Shown: positions 52,514 through 61,469, numbered from the stretch's first letter. The stretch is 64,000 nucleotides of DNA from Salinimicrobium gaetbulicola (GCF_042676025.1 NZ_JBHTJP010000032.1:434001-498000); one strand, 5' to 3'. Program-made: numbers and translations. Notes: generated by a model from the sequence alone, not told the origin.

Positions 52514-53545
52514 ATGAAAAGAGTTTTGTTATTTTCTTTGGCGCTGAGCATGATCACTTGTAGAGCCCAGCATCCAAAGAGCGAGGAACATGCAAGTCCT
52601 GAAGACTATGCAGAAACCATTACTGCACAAGAGCTGAAGGAGCACTTGTATACCTTCGCGAGTGATGAATTCCAGGGAAGAGAGACCGGCGAGCCCGGAC
52701 AAAAAATGGCAGCAGAATACCTCAAAAATGAATATAAAAGGTTGAACATTGCCTCCCCTTTCGGGAATGACGATTATTACCAGGAAGTGCCTTCAAGCGT
52801 TTTTACCCGCGGAAAGATCAAGGATACTGAAAATGTACTGGCTTTTATAGAAGGAAGTACCATGCCCGAAGAAGTACTGGTGATCTCTTCTCATTATGAC
52901 CATGTGGGAATGGATGACGAAGGAAACATTTATAATGGAGCCGATGATGACGGATCTGGTACAGTAGCGATCCTGGAAATAGCCGAGGCTTTTAAAAGAG
53001 CGGTTGATGAAGGCTTTGCTCCAAAACGTTCTATCTTATTCTTGAATGTTACCGGAGAGGAAAAAGGCCTGGTAGGATCTAAATTTTATACAGATAACCC
53101 TGTATTTCCTTTAGAGCAAACCGTAACCAACCTCAACATTGATATGATCGGACGCGTTGGAGAAGGAAAAGAAGAATCTGCTGATTACGTTTATTTGATC
53201 GGAAGTGACAAGCTGAGTACCGAACTTCATGAACTAAGCGAAGAGATCAATAGTAGGTATACCAATCTGGAACTGGATTATAAGTACAATGATGAAAATG
53301 ATCCAAACCGATTCTATTACCGAAGTGATCACTATAACTTCGCCAAAAATGATATCCCGATCATCTTTTATTTTAACGGGGTGCATGAGGATTACCATAG
53401 ACCCACCGATACTCCTGATAAGATCAACTATGAGTTATTGGCTAAAAGAGCAAAACTGGTGTTCCATACTGCTTGGGAAATTGCGAACAGAGCAGAAAGA
53501 CCGGTAGTTGACAAGCCTACTACTGAAGCGGCGGTAGCCAAATAG
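52514..53545 (+). CDS. M28 family zinc peptidase (exported)
   Basis: A 343-residue aminopeptidase-type metalloprotease. N-terminal signal peptide; a cysteine at 16 in SMITCRAQ could be a weak lipobox, otherwise cleavage follows RAQ. Dinuclear zinc ligands are visible: His127 in SSHYDH, Asp144 in NGADDDGSG, Glu182-Glu183 in TGEEKG, Asp210 in LNIDMIG and the C-terminal His of EDYHRPTDT. It should trim peptides in the periplasm, complementing the M3 lipoprotein at 10 kb. A strong terminator follows. Confidence 0.92.
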   Translation: MKRVLLFSLALSMITCRAQHPKSEEHASPEDYAETITAQELKEHLYTFASDEFQGRETGEPGQKMAAEYLKNEYKRLNIASPFGNDDYYQEVPSSVFTRGKIKDTENVLAFIEGSTMPEEVLVISSHYDHVGMDDEGNIYNGADDDGSGTVAILEIAEAFKRAVDEGFAPKRSILFLNVTGEEKGLVGSKFYTDNPVFPLEQTVTNLNIDMIGRVGEGKEESADYVYLIGSDKLSTELHELSEEINSRYTNLELDYKYNDENDPNRFYYRSDHYNFAKNDIPIIFYFNGVHEDYHRPTDTPDKINYELLAKRAKLVFHTAWEIANRAERPVVDKPTTEAAVAK

Positions 53546-53569
53546 ATAAAAAGATCAAAGATGTTAAGC

Positions 53570-53602
53570 AGCCTCACAGGTTCTTCCTGTGGGGCTTTTT
53601 TT
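53570..53602 (+). terminator. terminator of the M28 peptidase gene
   Basis: AGCCTCACAGG / CCTGTGGGGCT, 11-bp stem with one G-T pair, 5-base loop and a T run. Confidence 0.88.
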
Positions 53603-53635
53603 ATAACCTCATCTGTAAAAGGATATAAAGTATAG

Positions 53636-53671
53636 AAACAAAAAAAGCTCCTCATTTCTGAGAAGCTTTTT
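53636..53671 (-). terminator. terminator of the tRNA-His gene
   Basis: AAAAAGCT and CTCA pair with TGAG and AGCTTTTT around a TTTC loop (one internal mismatch), with T residues on the minus strand. It begins one base beyond the tRNA 3' end. Confidence 0.75.
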
Positions 53672-53672
53672 G

Positions 53673-53747
53673 GGTGGAAGACCGGGTTCGAACCGGCGAC
53701 CTCTGGAACCACAATCCAGCGCTCTAACCAGCTGAGCTACAACCACC
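53673..53747 (-). tRNA. tRNA-His (anticodon GTG)
   Basis: Class I tRNA on the minus strand. It opens GGTGGTTGTAGCTCAG, where the first G is the extra G-1 of histidine tRNAs, opposite C73. Anticodon stem CTGGA/TCCAG frames the loop TTGTGGT with anticodon GTG. T arm CCGGTTCGAACCCGG. The acceptor 3' strand reads CTTCCAC, so two adjacent acceptor pairs (5-68 and 6-67) are U-U mismatches. CCA is not encoded. Confidence 0.95.
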
Positions 53748-53810
53748 ATTTTAATCGGATGCAAATGTAGTATAATTCCTTTCTTCTACAAAAGAAAAAA
53801 AGCTGTTTTT

Positions 53811-54527
53811 TTATTTTAAATCAAACAATGAATCTACCGCCACATAACGGCTCACAGTGAATCCCTCTCCGTATTCCGCACCTATTAATCGGCCTAAGTC
53901 TTTGGCCCTGTAGGTGATACTTTCCAAAAAGTTACTGCTGGAGATAGGTGTTTCCGGCTCATCACTGTTCTCATCAAAAAATTGTGACCTATACGCCTTT
54001 ACAGAGTCTAACTTCCTGTCCATAAACCCCGTAACATCCACCACTATATCTGGAGTAAGATTTTTCCATTGGATGTAGTGAAAAACGTTTTTTGGCCGCC
54101 AGGCATCCTGCGAATTCCCGTCTAAAATGGTTTCTATCTTTCTTAATCCGCTTAAAAAACAAGCATCGGCCACAAGTTGAGCTCCTTTGCCGTGATCAAT
54201 ATGTCGATCATCTACCGCATTACACAATACAATTTCTGGCCGGTATTTTCTTAGAACCTTTATGATCTCAAGTTGGTGGGCTACATTATTTACAAAAAAT
54301 CCATCACTGAATTCCAGATTTTCACGTACGTCTACACCCAATATTTTCGCAGCATCGGCCGCTTCTTTATCTCTAATTTCGGCAGTACCACGGGTACCAA
54401 GTTCACCTCTGGTTAGGTCCAGAATTCCTACTGTTTTACCTCTTTCAATTTCTTTAGCAATGGTGGCAGAACAACTTAGTTCTACATCATCGGGGTGTGC
54501 CCCGATAGCCAGTATATCTAATTTCAT
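53811..54527 (-). CDS. bshB1: bacillithiol biosynthesis deacetylase BshB1
   Basis: A 238-residue zinc LmbE/PIG-L family deacetylase that should remove acetate from N-acetylglucosaminyl-malate in bacillithiol synthesis. The zinc motif AHPDDVE is at 10-16, and the second zinc/catalytic region is DDRHIDHGK. The segments ELGTRGTAEIRDKEAADAA and YRSQFFDE fit BshB1 more than BshB2 or MshB. It is 34 bases downstream of a trans-sulfuration enzyme gene on the same strand, which may supply cysteine. BshA and BshC are not in the window. Confidence 0.92.
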   Translation of the reverse strand: MKLDILAIGAHPDDVELSCSATIAKEIERGKTVGILDLTRGELGTRGTAEIRDKEAADAAKILGVDVRENLEFSDGFFVNNVAHQLEIIKVLRKYRPEIVLCNAVDDRHIDHGKGAQLVADACFLSGLRKIETILDGNSQDAWRPKNVFHYIQWKNLTPDIVVDVTGFMDRKLDSVKAYRSQFFDENSDEPETPISSSNFLESITYRAKDLGRLIGAEYGEGFTVSRYVAVDSLFDLK

Positions 54528-54561
54528 TATTTATTTTCTAATTATAAAAATCGTCAGGATT

Positions 54562-55734
54562 TTAGATCCTGACGTCTAACATGTCTTTCCTGGTTTCTTC
54601 GAGCGCTTGTTGAATATCTTCTATCAGATCTTCGGTTTCCTCGATCCCTACTGAAAAACGCAACAATCCATCCTTTATTCCCACTTCTTTTCTCTCTTCT
54701 GGACTTAACAAAGCATGAGAGGTTTTCGCCGGTGACAAAATGGTAGACTCCACCCCTGCCAGGCTCATGGAAGGCTTGATGAGTTTTAGATATTTCATAA
54801 AAACACCTGAGTCAAGGTCATTCAATTCAAATGACAGCATTCCTCCGAACCCTTTCATTTGTTTCTTCGCTAGTTCATGGTCAGGGTGCGACTTTAATCC
54901 CGGATAATACACCTTTTCCACTAACTCGTGTTGTTCCAGGAATTCAGCCATTTTTCCGGCATTTTCATTTTGCGCTTTTACCCTTAGTCCCATGGTTTTG
55001 ATACTTCTTTCCAGTAACCAAACTGTATAATCGCTCAGACTTCCGCCGAAATTCTTAGCAAGATGAAAGATCTTGTCAATGTTTTCTTCTGAAGAGATCA
55101 CCGTCCCAGCGAGTATATCACTATGACCGCCCATATATTTAGTGGCCGAATGAATGACTACGTCAATTCCAAAATCAATAGGATTCTGATTCACCGGTGA
55201 AGCAAAAGTATTGTCTATCATGCTCACCAGCGCGTATTTTTTGGCCAAATGAGCCACAGCTTCAATATCGGTGATGGTCAACAGCGGATTTGAAGGGGTC
55301 TCAATATAGATCACCTTGGTGTTCTTCCTGATCTCCTTTTCAAAAGCTTTGGGAGTAAGATCCTTCGTAAAAGTGAATTCGATCCCGAATTTTTTAAATT
55401 CCTCAACAACTAAGTTACTGGTACCTCCATATAAGGTCTTTTGCAACACCACATGATCACCTTTATGTAGAAAGGCGAGCAAAGAATTGCTTACCGCGGC
55501 CATTCCGCTTCCAAAGATCAGTGCTGCTTCTCCATGTTCGAGGGCAGCCATTTTCTGAGCCAGTGCAACCTGGTTTGGAGTATTAAAATACCTGGGATAG
55601 CGCTTTACTTCAACATCTTCAAAGGCGTAAGAGGTTGACATGTATAATGGCGACACCGCGCCTTTGAACTCCTTATCTGCCAGTTCTCCGGCATGAGCAC
55701 ATAAAGTGTTGATTCCCTGCTGTTTTTTGTTCAT
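54562..55734 (-). CDS. trans-sulfuration PLP enzyme (cystathionine gamma-synthase/methionine gamma-lyase family)
   Basis: A 390-residue Cys/Met metabolism PLP enzyme. The Schiff-base lysine is Lys199 in VVIHSATKYMGGHSD, Asp174 in MIDNTFASP binds the pyridine ring and SGMAAVS near 76-82 the phosphate. Sequence is closest in style to methionine gamma-lyase or cystathionine gamma-lyase; activity can not be settled by reading. It probably shares a transcript with bshB1, 34 bases downstream, linking cysteine supply to a cysteine-containing thiol. A second, more distant member lies at 19.3 kb. Confidence 0.88.
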   Translation of the reverse strand: MNKKQQGINTLCAHAGELADKEFKGAVSPLYMSTSYAFEDVEVKRYPRYFNTPNQVALAQKMAALEHGEAALIFGSGMAAVSNSLLAFLHKGDHVVLQKTLYGGTSNLVVEEFKKFGIEFTFTKDLTPKAFEKEIRKNTKVIYIETPSNPLLTITDIEAVAHLAKKYALVSMIDNTFASPVNQNPIDFGIDVVIHSATKYMGGHSDILAGTVISSEENIDKIFHLAKNFGGSLSDYTVWLLERSIKTMGLRVKAQNENAGKMAEFLEQHELVEKVYYPGLKSHPDHELAKKQMKGFGGMLSFELNDLDSGVFMKYLKLIKPSMSLAGVESTILSPAKTSHALLSPEERKEVGIKDGLLRFSVGIEETEDLIEDIQQALEETRKDMLDVRI

Positions 55735-55874
55735 AATGAAGAAAAATAAAGGGTTTTTAAATTTTCACTAAGTTAAAAAGAATTATCGAAAGCCCTGCGC
55801 CCGGATTCTTTCGAAAAACGCGATATCTTCAAAGCTTTCCTCCCTTCGAATCAGTTAAATTCTACCCACTTTTT

Positions 55875-55882
55875 TATCTTTA
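55875..55882 (+). promoter_or_regulatory. possible -7 box for the hutI operon
   Basis: TATCTTTA, one mismatch to TAnnTTTG, four bases before the hutI ATG. No clear -33 TTG. Confidence 0.35.
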
Positions 55883-55886
55883 CGTT

Positions 55887-57122
55887 ATGAAATTACTTTT
55901 TACGAATATCCGTCAATTGCTGCAGGTTCGCGAAACAAATGTTACAAGACTGAACGGCAGCGAGATGAAAGAATTACCAACCCTCGAAAATGCCTGGCTT
56001 CTGTGTGAAGATGGAAGGATCGCAGACTTCGGAAGCATGGAGAATATTCCCTCTTTTGAAGATGTGGAACAGGTAGATGCCTCCGGAAAGATCCTGATGC
56101 CCGGATGGATCGATTCACACACCCACCTTGTGTATGCCGGCAACAGGGAACAGGAATTTGTTGACCGAATTAATGGATTGACCTATGAGGAGATCGCCAA
56201 TAAAGGAGGAGGAATCCTGAATTCGGCGAAGAAATTACAGGAAACTTCGGCTGAAGATCTGTATGTTCAGTCTGCTCGTCGTCTGGAAGAAGTAATGAAA
56301 ATGGGAACCACGGCGATTGAGATCAAATCTGGATACGGACTTACTACCGAAGCAGAGCTTAAAATGCTTAAGGTGATCAAAAGACTAAAAGAGAACTATC
56401 CTATAGAGATAAAAGCTACTTTTTTGGGTGCACACGCGGTCCCAAAAGAATATAAGGACAACAAGGACGCCTATCTGGATCTGCTGATAGATGAAATGAT
56501 GCCGAAGATAGCCCAAGAAGGCCTTGCTGATTATGTGGACATCTTCTGTGAAAAAGGATATTTCACTGTAGAGGACACCCATAAAGTTCTGGCTGCCGGA
56601 GAAAAATACAACCTAACCCCAAAGATCCATGTGAATCAATTTAATTCTATTGGCGGGATAAAAGCAGGTGTCGAGCACAAAGCACTATCTGTAGACCACT
56701 TGGAAGTGATGGAACCTGAAGATTTTGAGGTTTTAAAAGGCAGTGATACCATGCCGGTGGCTCTTCCCTCCTGTTCGCTCTTTTTAACTATTCCTTACAC
56801 CCCTGCCCGGGAGATTATTGACTCAGGGCTGCCATTGGCGCTGGCTACAGATTACAACCCCGGAAGTACTCCTAGCGGGAATATGAACCTGGTGGTTTCC
56901 CTGGCCTGTATCAAAATGAAGATGAATCCTGAAGAGGCTATCAATGCGGCGACCATCAACGCGGCCTATGCAATGGGAATTAGTGATACTCATGGAAGTA
57001 TCACCAAAGGAAAAGCGGCCAATTTCATACTTACTGAAAAGGTGCCTTCCTACGGATTTTTACCTTACTCATTCGGAGCCAACCATATTGACTCGGTTTA
57101 CATCAACGGTAAAAAGATCTAA
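55887..57122 (+). CDS. hutI: imidazolonepropionase
   Basis: A 411-residue amidohydrolase of histidine breakdown, hydrolysing 4-imidazolone-5-propanoate to N-formimino-glutamate. Metal ligands: DSHTHLVY (HxH) near residues 75-82, the later His in FLGAHAVP and in VDHLEVM, and the ATDYNPGS aspartate. The family hallmark NREQEFVDRINGLTYEEIANKGGGI is present, quoted up to this point in part. Its stop is directly followed by the hutG ATG. HutH and HutU are not adjacent. Confidence 0.94.
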   Translation: MKLLFTNIRQLLQVRETNVTRLNGSEMKELPTLENAWLLCEDGRIADFGSMENIPSFEDVEQVDASGKILMPGWIDSHTHLVYAGNREQEFVDRINGLTYEEIANKGGGILNSAKKLQETSAEDLYVQSARRLEEVMKMGTTAIEIKSGYGLTTEAELKMLKVIKRLKENYPIEIKATFLGAHAVPKEYKDNKDAYLDLLIDEMMPKIAQEGLADYVDIFCEKGYFTVEDTHKVLAAGEKYNLTPKIHVNQFNSIGGIKAGVEHKALSVDHLEVMEPEDFEVLKGSDTMPVALPSCSLFLTIPYTPAREIIDSGLPLALATDYNPGSTPSGNMNLVVSLACIKMKMNPEEAINAATINAAYAMGISDTHGSITKGKAANFILTEKVPSYGFLPYSFGANHIDSVYINGKKI

Positions 57123-58118
57123 ATGAATAGCCTAAAAATATATTCTGAAAAGCACATTTCCGGATACCTGTCTGTAAGACCGGGAGAATCCAAGCTTGGC
57201 GAAAAAGTAAATTTCATATCAGATCTTAAATTGCTTCGGAAAAATCCTGCTCAATTTGTCATTTTCGGGATACCTGAAGATATTGGAGTACGTGCCAATT
57301 ATGGAAAGCAGGGCACTTCCAATGCCTGGGAAGCATTTTTAGGTTCTTTTTTGAATGTGCAGCATAACAGGTTCTTTAATTCGGAAAAAGTATTGCTTCT
57401 GGGAGAGATCAATACTTACGAAGAGATGAAAAAAGCCGCCAATATCGATGTTTCTGACCCTAATTATCATCAAAAACTGGGAGATCTCACTGAACTTATA
57501 GATGAAAAAGTGAGCGCGGTGGTGAAACAAATCATTTCCGCAGGAAAGATCCCGATTATTATTGGAGGTGGTCATAATAACGCCTACGGAAATTTAAAAG
57601 GAGCTTCAGAAGCTTTTCAAAATCCGGTGAACGCGCTGAACATTGACGCGCATACAGATCTTCGCTCCACAGAATATCGCCACAGCGGAAACGGCTTCAG
57701 CTATGCCCTTAAAAATGGCTTTTTGAAGAAGTATTCTGTACATGGACTTCATGAAAATTACACTCCTGAATATATTTTCAGAGAAATGGATAGTTCAGAA
57801 GATCTTCAATACCATCTTTTTGAAACCCTTCCGCAGCAGGATAAAGTTTCAGCATTTGGCAGAAGTATCGACTTCGTGAAACAGGAAAAATTCGGACTGG
57901 AACTGGATTGTGACGCCATCTCAAATTTCCCCAGTAGCGCGGTATCGCCTACCGGCTTCAGTTTAAATGAGGTTCGGGAACTGGTAAAAAGGGCCGGAAA
58001 AGAAAAAAAATGTTGTTATCTTCATGTATGTGAAGCCATCGCGAAAGATGATTTCCCGACCGGTAAGGCAATCAGCTTTATTGTCACCGACTTCCTAAAA
58101 TCCCGAATACATGAGTGA
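57123..58118 (+). CDS. hutG: formimidoylglutamase (arginase family)
   Basis: A 331-residue manganese hydrolase of the ureohydrolase family that should split N-formimino-L-glutamate into glutamate and formamide. Metal ligands: His in IIGGGHNNAYG, the NIDAHTDLRS cluster, and ELDCDAISNF with two aspartates. It begins at the base after the hutI stop and overlaps the DUF1622 gene by eight bases, so all are co-translated. The arginase branch is common in Flavobacteria for the hut pathway. Confidence 0.92.
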   Translation: MNSLKIYSEKHISGYLSVRPGESKLGEKVNFISDLKLLRKNPAQFVIFGIPEDIGVRANYGKQGTSNAWEAFLGSFLNVQHNRFFNSEKVLLLGEINTYEEMKKAANIDVSDPNYHQKLGDLTELIDEKVSAVVKQIISAGKIPIIIGGGHNNAYGNLKGASEAFQNPVNALNIDAHTDLRSTEYRHSGNGFSYALKNGFLKKYSVHGLHENYTPEYIFREMDSSEDLQYHLFETLPQQDKVSAFGRSIDFVKQEKFGLELDCDAISNFPSSAVSPTGFSLNEVRELVKRAGKEKKCCYLHVCEAIAKDDFPTGKAISFIVTDFLKSRIHE

Positions 58119-58461
58119 TATTATAAAAATTTATATTGAGTATGTCGCCTTTGGAATTGAGATCGCCGGTATTCTTACCATGATCTTTGGTACTTTTTTG
58201 GCGCTGTTCAGGTATTTCACCAACCGCCACGAAGAGGGCAGTTCTTACCGAACTTTTAGACACGATCTGGGAAAGGCCATCCTACTGGGGCTCGAATTTT
58301 TGGTAGCCGGAGATATTATTGCCACAGTGACCATTGACCCAACCATGAACCAGGTATTAATACTTGGGGTGATCGTAGTGATTAGAACATTCCTGAGTCT
58401 TTCCTTACAGGTAGAACTGGAGGGGAAATGGCCATGGCAGAAAAAGGAAATCAGTTCTTAG
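58111..58461 (+). CDS. DUF1622 membrane protein
   Basis: A 116-residue protein with three predicted membrane helices (about 12-33, 55-75, 82-100) and a short charged tail, matching DUF1622. The segment FLVAGDIIATVT is typical. Function unknown; perhaps a small channel or transport accessory. It overlaps hutG by eight bases and precedes a GNAT gene by one base, which ties it to the hut transcript, although the link may be only positional. Confidence 0.85.
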   Translation: MSDIIKIYIEYVAFGIEIAGILTMIFGTFLALFRYFTNRHEEGSSYRTFRHDLGKAILLGLEFLVAGDIIATVTIDPTMNQVLILGVIVVIRTFLSLSLQVELEGKWPWQKKEISS

Positions 58462-58462
58462 A

Positions 58463-58921
58463 ATGAAGACAATCACTTATGACCCCAAATACGCCAAGCA
58501 ATTCAAGGAGTTGAACCTGGAGTGGCTCGAACATTTCTTTGTAGTGGAGCCTCATGATGAAGAGGTCCTTGGAAATCCGGAGAAATACATCATTAATCCA
58601 GGTGGCAATATCTTCTTCGTAAAAGATGGAGACAGAATATTGGCGACGGTGGCACTGATGAAAATGGAAGAAGGAATTTTCGAACTGACTAAAATGGCGG
58701 TTTCCCCTGAAGCACGCGGAAAGAATATTGGTCAAAAATTAATGCGCTTCGCTTTGGATTATGCCAAACAGCAAGGTTGGAAAAAACTGATCATCTATTC
58801 CAACCGGAAACTGGAAAATGCCATCCACATTTATAAAAAGTTCGGCTTTGAGGAAATTCCTATTGAAAAGAACAATCCTTACGGGCGTGGAGACATAAAA
58901 ATGAAGCTCGAACTTTCCTAA
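58463..58921 (+). CDS. GNAT family N-acetyltransferase
   Basis: A 152-residue GCN5-related acyltransferase with the acetyl-CoA motif A, KMAVSPEARGKNIGQKLM near 80-97, and the C-terminal motif B YKKFGFEEIP. The acceptor is unknown. It starts one base after the DUF1622 stop and is the last gene of the hutI-hutG-DUF1622 unit. Small-molecule and protein N-terminal acetylation are both possible. Confidence 0.9.
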   Translation: MKTITYDPKYAKQFKELNLEWLEHFFVVEPHDEEVLGNPEKYIINPGGNIFFVKDGDRILATVALMKMEEGIFELTKMAVSPEARGKNIGQKLMRFALDYAKQQGWKKLIIYSNRKLENAIHIYKKFGFEEIPIEKNNPYGRGDIKMKLELS

Positions 58922-58985
58922 AATTCTATTAATTCACGGGCTAAAAGGGGCTTTTTTGCTTAGTTTTAAGGTAAAACGAAGCAAT

Positions 58986-59789
58986 ATGAGATCATTTTTG
59001 AGCATTTTTATTTTTAGCCTGATATTCATTTCCTGTAAATCTGAACCTAAAGAAGAAGTTCAGGTAATTGAAACAGATACCGAGGAGGCGCAACAAATAG
59101 AAGAATCTGAAGAGCAAAATGGGCCTGAGATCACTCCCATCTCTCACGCCACAGCAGTGATCACCTGGGATGATACAACTATCTACCTGGATCCTGTAGG
59201 AGGAGCTGAAGCCTTTGAAGGGCAGAAACCTGCTGACCTTGTTCTCATCACAGATATTCACGGCGACCACATGGATGCCAAAACCCTGCAGGCTCTTAAT
59301 TTAGGAGATACGAAGATCATCGCTCCTGAAGCAGTCAAAAAAGAACTACCCGATACCTTTTCAGAAAATGTAGTGGTCATGAATAACGGGGAAACAAAAG
59401 AACACCTGGGAATTTCCATTAAAGCGATCCCCATGTATAACCTGAGAGAAGAAGCTAAACAATACCACTCGAAAGGAAGAGGAAATGGGTATGTACTGGA
59501 GAAAAACGGAAAAAGACTTTACATTGCCGGGGACACAGAAGATGTTCCGGAAATGAGAAATCTTGAAAATATTGATATCGCCCTGGTTCCTATGAACCTT
59601 CCTTACACCATGACCGAAGATAAAGCAGCCGATGCCGTACTTGAATTTCAGCCTAAAGTGGTTTATCCGTATCACTACCGCGGAAAGGATGGGAAATCTG
59701 ATGTAGAGAAATTCAAGAAGTTAGTGAACGAAGGAAACCGGGACATTGAAGTGGTGCTTACAGAATGGTATCCTAATGAAGACAAATAA
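58986..59789 (+). CDS. MBL-fold metal-dependent hydrolase lipoprotein
   Basis: A 267-residue metallo-beta-lactamase-fold protein. Signal peptide with lipobox FISC places Cys at about residue 17, so it is an exported lipoprotein with an acidic Glu-rich linker. Metal-site motif DIHGDHMDA occurs where others have HxHxDH, then AGDTEDVPEM and YPYHYRG. The layout resembles UlaG-like L-ascorbate lactonase and N-acyl-phosphatidylethanolamine phospholipase-like relatives; substrate unknown. The open frame begins at a TTG at 58956, but ATG 58986 heads the signal peptide. Confidence 0.85.
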   Translation: MRSFLSIFIFSLIFISCKSEPKEEVQVIETDTEEAQQIEESEEQNGPEITPISHATAVITWDDTTIYLDPVGGAEAFEGQKPADLVLITDIHGDHMDAKTLQALNLGDTKIIAPEAVKKELPDTFSENVVVMNNGETKEHLGISIKAIPMYNLREEAKQYHSKGRGNGYVLEKNGKRLYIAGDTEDVPEMRNLENIDIALVPMNLPYTMTEDKAADAVLEFQPKVVYPYHYRGKDGKSDVEKFKKLVNEGNRDIEVVLTEWYPNEDK

Positions 59790-59815
59790 ACAGATTTAAT
59801 ATAAAAAAGTAAATG

Positions 59816-59855
59816 AGGCTGCCTTGAAAAACACTTTTAAGTCAGCCTTTTTTTT
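59816..59855 (+). terminator. terminator after the MBL-fold gene
   Basis: AGGCTG...CAGCCT with an inner AT-rich stem and an eight-T tail, 27 bases after the stop. Confidence 0.82.
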
Positions 59856-59930
59856 GAGATTCCAGGATTCAGTTATCATTTGTTCTATCCTACTAAAACT
59901 TTCCTTAACTTTAATGAGAAGCCTGCATTC

Positions 59931-61217
59931 ATGAAATTTTTATATATCAGATTCTTCACCTTTTACCAGAACATCAAAAGCAAGATCGCCTTTTACCCCT
60001 CACTTTTTGCCATGTCGGGTGTTTTGTTCGCCTTTATAATGATGTACATGGAGAACAGGGGGGTCTCGAGATATTTGATCGATAACATACCCATCCTGGT
60101 GGTTAACAATGGTGATACCGCTCTTACTATTTTAAGCGCCTGTATAACGGGACTTATTTCTATGATGGTTTTTAGTTTTTCCATGGTGATGGTGTTGCTA
60201 AATCAGGCGTCAACAAATTATTCCCCCAGGCTTTTACCTGGTTTGATTTCAGACAGAAAACATCAGTTCATACTTGGAATTTATCTATCCAGTATTCTAT
60301 ACTGCATTTTTATTCTCTTTTCAATTCAGCCTACAGGTGACAAATACCAGGTGCCGGGGTTTTCCGTCTTATTGGGTATCCTGTTTACAGTAGTATGTAT
60401 ATATGCCTTCATATATTTTATACATACTATCTCCCAAAGTATACAGATCACCTATATTCTCGAAAAGATCTTCAACTCTGCACGAAATACCCTCGAAAGG
60501 CTTTTAGAATCAGAAAAAGAGAACTCCAAGTTTTCATTTCCCGACAGTAAAGACTGGCATAAATACGAGACTGAAAAAAATGGTTACTTCCAAAATTTCT
60601 CTCAGGAAAATTTGCTTGAGTTCTGTAAGCAAAATGATACGCTCATCGAGATAATTCCGGTTAAAGGAATTTTTGTTCTTCAGGGGATCCCAATTTTTAA
60701 ATCTGAAAAAGAACTGGATGAAGAATCTTTGAAACAGATTCATAAATATATTCACTTTTCACGGGCCGAACTGGTTTCAGATAACTACGTTCTGGCGTTC
60801 AAACAAATCACAGAGGTAATTGCAAAAGCCATGTCACCAGGGATCAATGATCCCGGCACCGCTCTTAATGCGATTGATTACCTCACGGAACTCTTTCAAC
60901 TGAGAATGCTAAAATCTGATGAAAGCTATATTTCCGAAGAAAATAAGGCATACATCAAAGTTAGAACCGTGAATTTTGAGGAACTGCTTTACAACGTGAT
61001 GGCATCTATACGCACATATTGCAAACACGATATAGTAGTAGTTCAAAAACTGTGTATTATGTTCTATTATCTGCAGTCACAAAAAGCTGTGAAAGAAGAC
61101 TATCACAAATGTCTGAAAGAAGAAGCTGAGCGACTGATCGAGGATGCTGAAAGTATGCTGGAAAACCGCAAAGATCTGTCTATTCTGGAACACCTGAAAA
61201 AAAAGCTTGAGCTGTAA
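59931..61217 (+). CDS. DUF2254 membrane protein
   Basis: A 428-residue membrane protein with four helices in the first 180 residues (two pairs) and a cytosolic or periplasmic C-terminal domain, matching DUF2254. The signature SPGINDPGTALNAIDYL (about residues 302-318) is a hallmark of the family. Its role is unknown, perhaps an ion channel or a redox-linked membrane regulator. A TTG at 59880 opens the frame earlier; ATG 59931 (MKFLYIRFF) is the natural start. It runs convergently toward ettA. Confidence 0.88.
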   Translation: MKFLYIRFFTFYQNIKSKIAFYPSLFAMSGVLFAFIMMYMENRGVSRYLIDNIPILVVNNGDTALTILSACITGLISMMVFSFSMVMVLLNQASTNYSPRLLPGLISDRKHQFILGIYLSSILYCIFILFSIQPTGDKYQVPGFSVLLGILFTVVCIYAFIYFIHTISQSIQITYILEKIFNSARNTLERLLESEKENSKFSFPDSKDWHKYETEKNGYFQNFSQENLLEFCKQNDTLIEIIPVKGIFVLQGIPIFKSEKELDEESLKQIHKYIHFSRAELVSDNYVLAFKQITEVIAKAMSPGINDPGTALNAIDYLTELFQLRMLKSDESYISEENKAYIKVRTVNFEELLYNVMASIRTYCKHDIVVVQKLCIMFYYLQSQKAVKEDYHKCLKEEAERLIEDAESMLENRKDLSILEHLKKKLEL

Positions 61218-61405
61218 AAAAAAACAAAACTTCCACTTCTAATTTGCTCATTAACACTGACCTGTTACAATACTTTATTATTCGCAATCAGCTTTTCAGT
61301 TTTGCTTAAATTTTTTCTCATCTAGTTCAAAAACAAAATCTTTCACAGCTAAACATTCTTGTCTTTGATTTTGATAAAAATGGTACTTACTACCTGAAAC
61401 AAAAT

Positions 61406-61444
61406 ATCCCTTAGTAACTGAATCTGGTTCAGCTACTAAGGGAT
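61406..61444. terminator. hairpin terminator between convergent genes
   Basis: A 17-bp stem with one mismatch (ATCCCTTAGTAACTGAA and its complement, TCTGG loop). Flanks are T-rich on the plus side and A/T-rich on the minus side, so it could end both the DUF2254 and ettA transcripts, which run toward each other here. Confidence 0.7.
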
Positions 61445-61469
61445 TATTATTTAGTTGAAGTAAAAAGGT

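Noticed and set aside
53428..53712. 94-residue minus-strand ORF over the peptidase end and tRNA-His
   Set aside because: It reads through the tRNA (motif GSNPVFHP) and the M28 gene on the other strand; a typical tRNA artefact.
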